Origin: an uncultured Pseudorhodobacter sp.
Lineage (GTDB): Bacteria; Pseudomonadota; Alphaproteobacteria; Rhodobacterales; Rhodobacteraceae
DNA length: 5,889 nucleotides
Assembly: GCA_945957495.1 (NCBI GenBank)
Contig: CAMFLG010000224.1
Coordinates: 1-5,889, forward strand
Direction: 5' to 3'
Position 1 is the stretch's first letter. The number at the start of each line of letters is the position of its first letter. A model generated the notes under the pieces. The model was not told where the DNA came from and made no database searches. It was given only the letters and a program-made list of their open reading frames with translations. A program made the translations under genes and the position numbers. Shown here piece after piece: positions 5,221 through 5,889 of the stretch.

Positions 5221-5802
5221 ATGGTGACGCTGCGCGCGGGCCTGCCGACAGAACTGCGGGCCGAGGCGGCGGCGCTGTATTGGGAGGCGTTTGGCGGCAA
5301 GCTGGGCCTGGTGATGGGGCCGCATCCCAAGGCGATGGCGTTCCTGCTGCGGGTACTGCGGCAGGACCACGCGATTGCGGCGCTGGATGAGGCGGGCGGG
5401 CTGCTGGGCATGGCCGGGTTCAAGACGCCTGCGGGCAGCTTTGCGGGCGGTGAGGCGGCGGATGTGATCGCGATCTATGGCCGGTTGGGGGCGCTGTGGC
5501 GGCTGCCGCTGTTGTGGATGCTGGGGCGCGAGGTGGACAATGACCGCTTCCTGCTGGACGGGATTTGCGTGACCCGCGCGGCGCGGGGTCAGGGGATCGG
5601 AACGGCGCTGATGGCGGCAATCGGGCAGGAGGCCGCCGCGCGCGGCTACGGTCAGGTGCGGCTGGACGTGATCGACAGCAACTGGCGGGCCAAGGCGCTG
5701 TATGAGCGGCTGGGCTTTCGGGTGGAAAAGACCACCAGCATCGGATTGCTGCGGTTTGTCTATGGATTCCGGGCGGCGATCACGATGGTGAAAGAGGTTT
5801 AG
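5221..5802 (+). CDS. GNAT family N-acetyltransferase
   Basis: Acetyl-CoA-dependent acyltransferase of the GNAT superfamily, 193 residues. Motif A is clear: beta strand LLDGICV (111-117) followed by TRAARGQGIGTALM (118-131), where R122-x-x-G125-x-G127 is the pyrophosphate-binding signature. Motif B follows as RLDVIDSNWRAKALYERLGF (147-166), the typical end of the fold. The N-terminal half is variable, as expected, and contains a hydrophobic patch (WRLPLLWML, 93-101) that is too short to be a confident membrane segment. It begins 24 bases after mobB, so it is likely the last gene of the mob operon; a hairpin follows at 5810. The ribosome binding site is poorly defined (GGGGGTGCGGG just before the ATG), and a GTG immediately after the ATG could also serve. 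Substrate unknown: protein N-termini, amines or small molecules are all possible. Confidence 0.9.
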   Translation: MVTLRAGLPTELRAEAAALYWEAFGGKLGLVMGPHPKAMAFLLRVLRQDHAIAALDEAGGLLGMAGFKTPAGSFAGGEAADVIAIYGRLGALWRLPLLWMLGREVDNDRFLLDGICVTRAARGQGIGTALMAAIGQEAAARGYGQVRLDVIDSNWRAKALYERLGFRVEKTTSIGLLRFVYGFRAAITMVKEV

Positions 5803-5809
5803 GCCGCCG

Positions 5810-5836
5810 TGTCCCGGATCGGGACATTTGGGTTTT
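5810..5836 (+). terminator. Hairpin terminator after the GNAT gene
   Basis: TGTCCCG (5810-5816) and CGGGACA (5820-5826) form a perfect 7-bp stem around a GAT loop, followed by TTTGGGTTTT (5827-5836), a broken T-tract. It starts 8 bases after the last stop codon of the probable operon. A moderate intrinsic terminator. The remaining 53 bases to the window end hold no gene I can support. Confidence 0.6.
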
Positions 5837-5889
5837 GACCTAATGGGATGAACTGCCTTCCCACCCAACCGCAGCTATTGTTGCGGGTA

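Noticed and set aside
5835..5863. TTGACC at 5835 as a -35 element for a gene beyond the window
   Set aside because: The position 17 bases downstream is C-rich and has no -10-like hexamer.
4681..5868. 395-codon open frame on the minus strand opposite mobB and the GNAT gene
   Set aside because: Low-complexity His/Arg/Pro/Gln-rich translation, antisense to two well-supported genes and crossing the terminator hairpin.

Overview
This is a chromosomal window from a high-GC alphaproteobacterium, most likely a member of the Rhodobacteraceae. The clues are a 44-residue protein of the aa3 cytochrome oxidase subunit IV type known from Paracoccus and Rhodobacter, a short bacterial SRP RNA, and GC-rich coding with long antisense shadow ORFs. 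There is no phage, transposon or CRISPR signal; the content is housekeeping and metabolic.

Left part (1-1740): the 3' end of oppD and a complete oppF, joined by an ATGA stop/start overlap. They encode the two ATPases of an oligopeptide importer, and both keep four cysteines in the C-terminal domain. They end in a 129-base convergent gap holding two back-to-back GC-rich hairpins, probably a bidirectional terminator.

Middle (1738-3084, minus strand): a well-formed sigma70-type promoter drives the small SRP RNA gene (ffs). Downstream lie a 12-codon mini-ORF with a strong ribosome binding site, a small hairpin overlapping its stop codon, and then rsgA, the ribosome small-subunit GTPase. One transcript could carry an SRP RNA and a ribosome-maturation factor. 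The rsgA frame stays open back through the SRP RNA gene, so the longest-ORF start is wrong.

Right part (3160-5826, plus strand): upstream of the oxidase subunit IV gene lies an array of CATAC words spaced 11-12 bases apart plus an inverted copy, which looks like a protein-binding region. Five plus-strand genes then follow with gaps of 3-28 bases: oxidase subunit IV, a lipoprotein with a possible permuted papain-like (NlpC/P60) fold, mobA, mobB and a GNAT acetyltransferase. A hairpin after the last gene closes the probable operon. MobA and MobB act in making the guanine dinucleotide form of the molybdenum cofactor; the lipoprotein and the acetyltransferase have no clear link to that pathway.

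No clearly new system is present. The items most worth a second look are the mini-ORF with hairpin between ffs and rsgA, the phased CATAC array, and the lipoprotein family.
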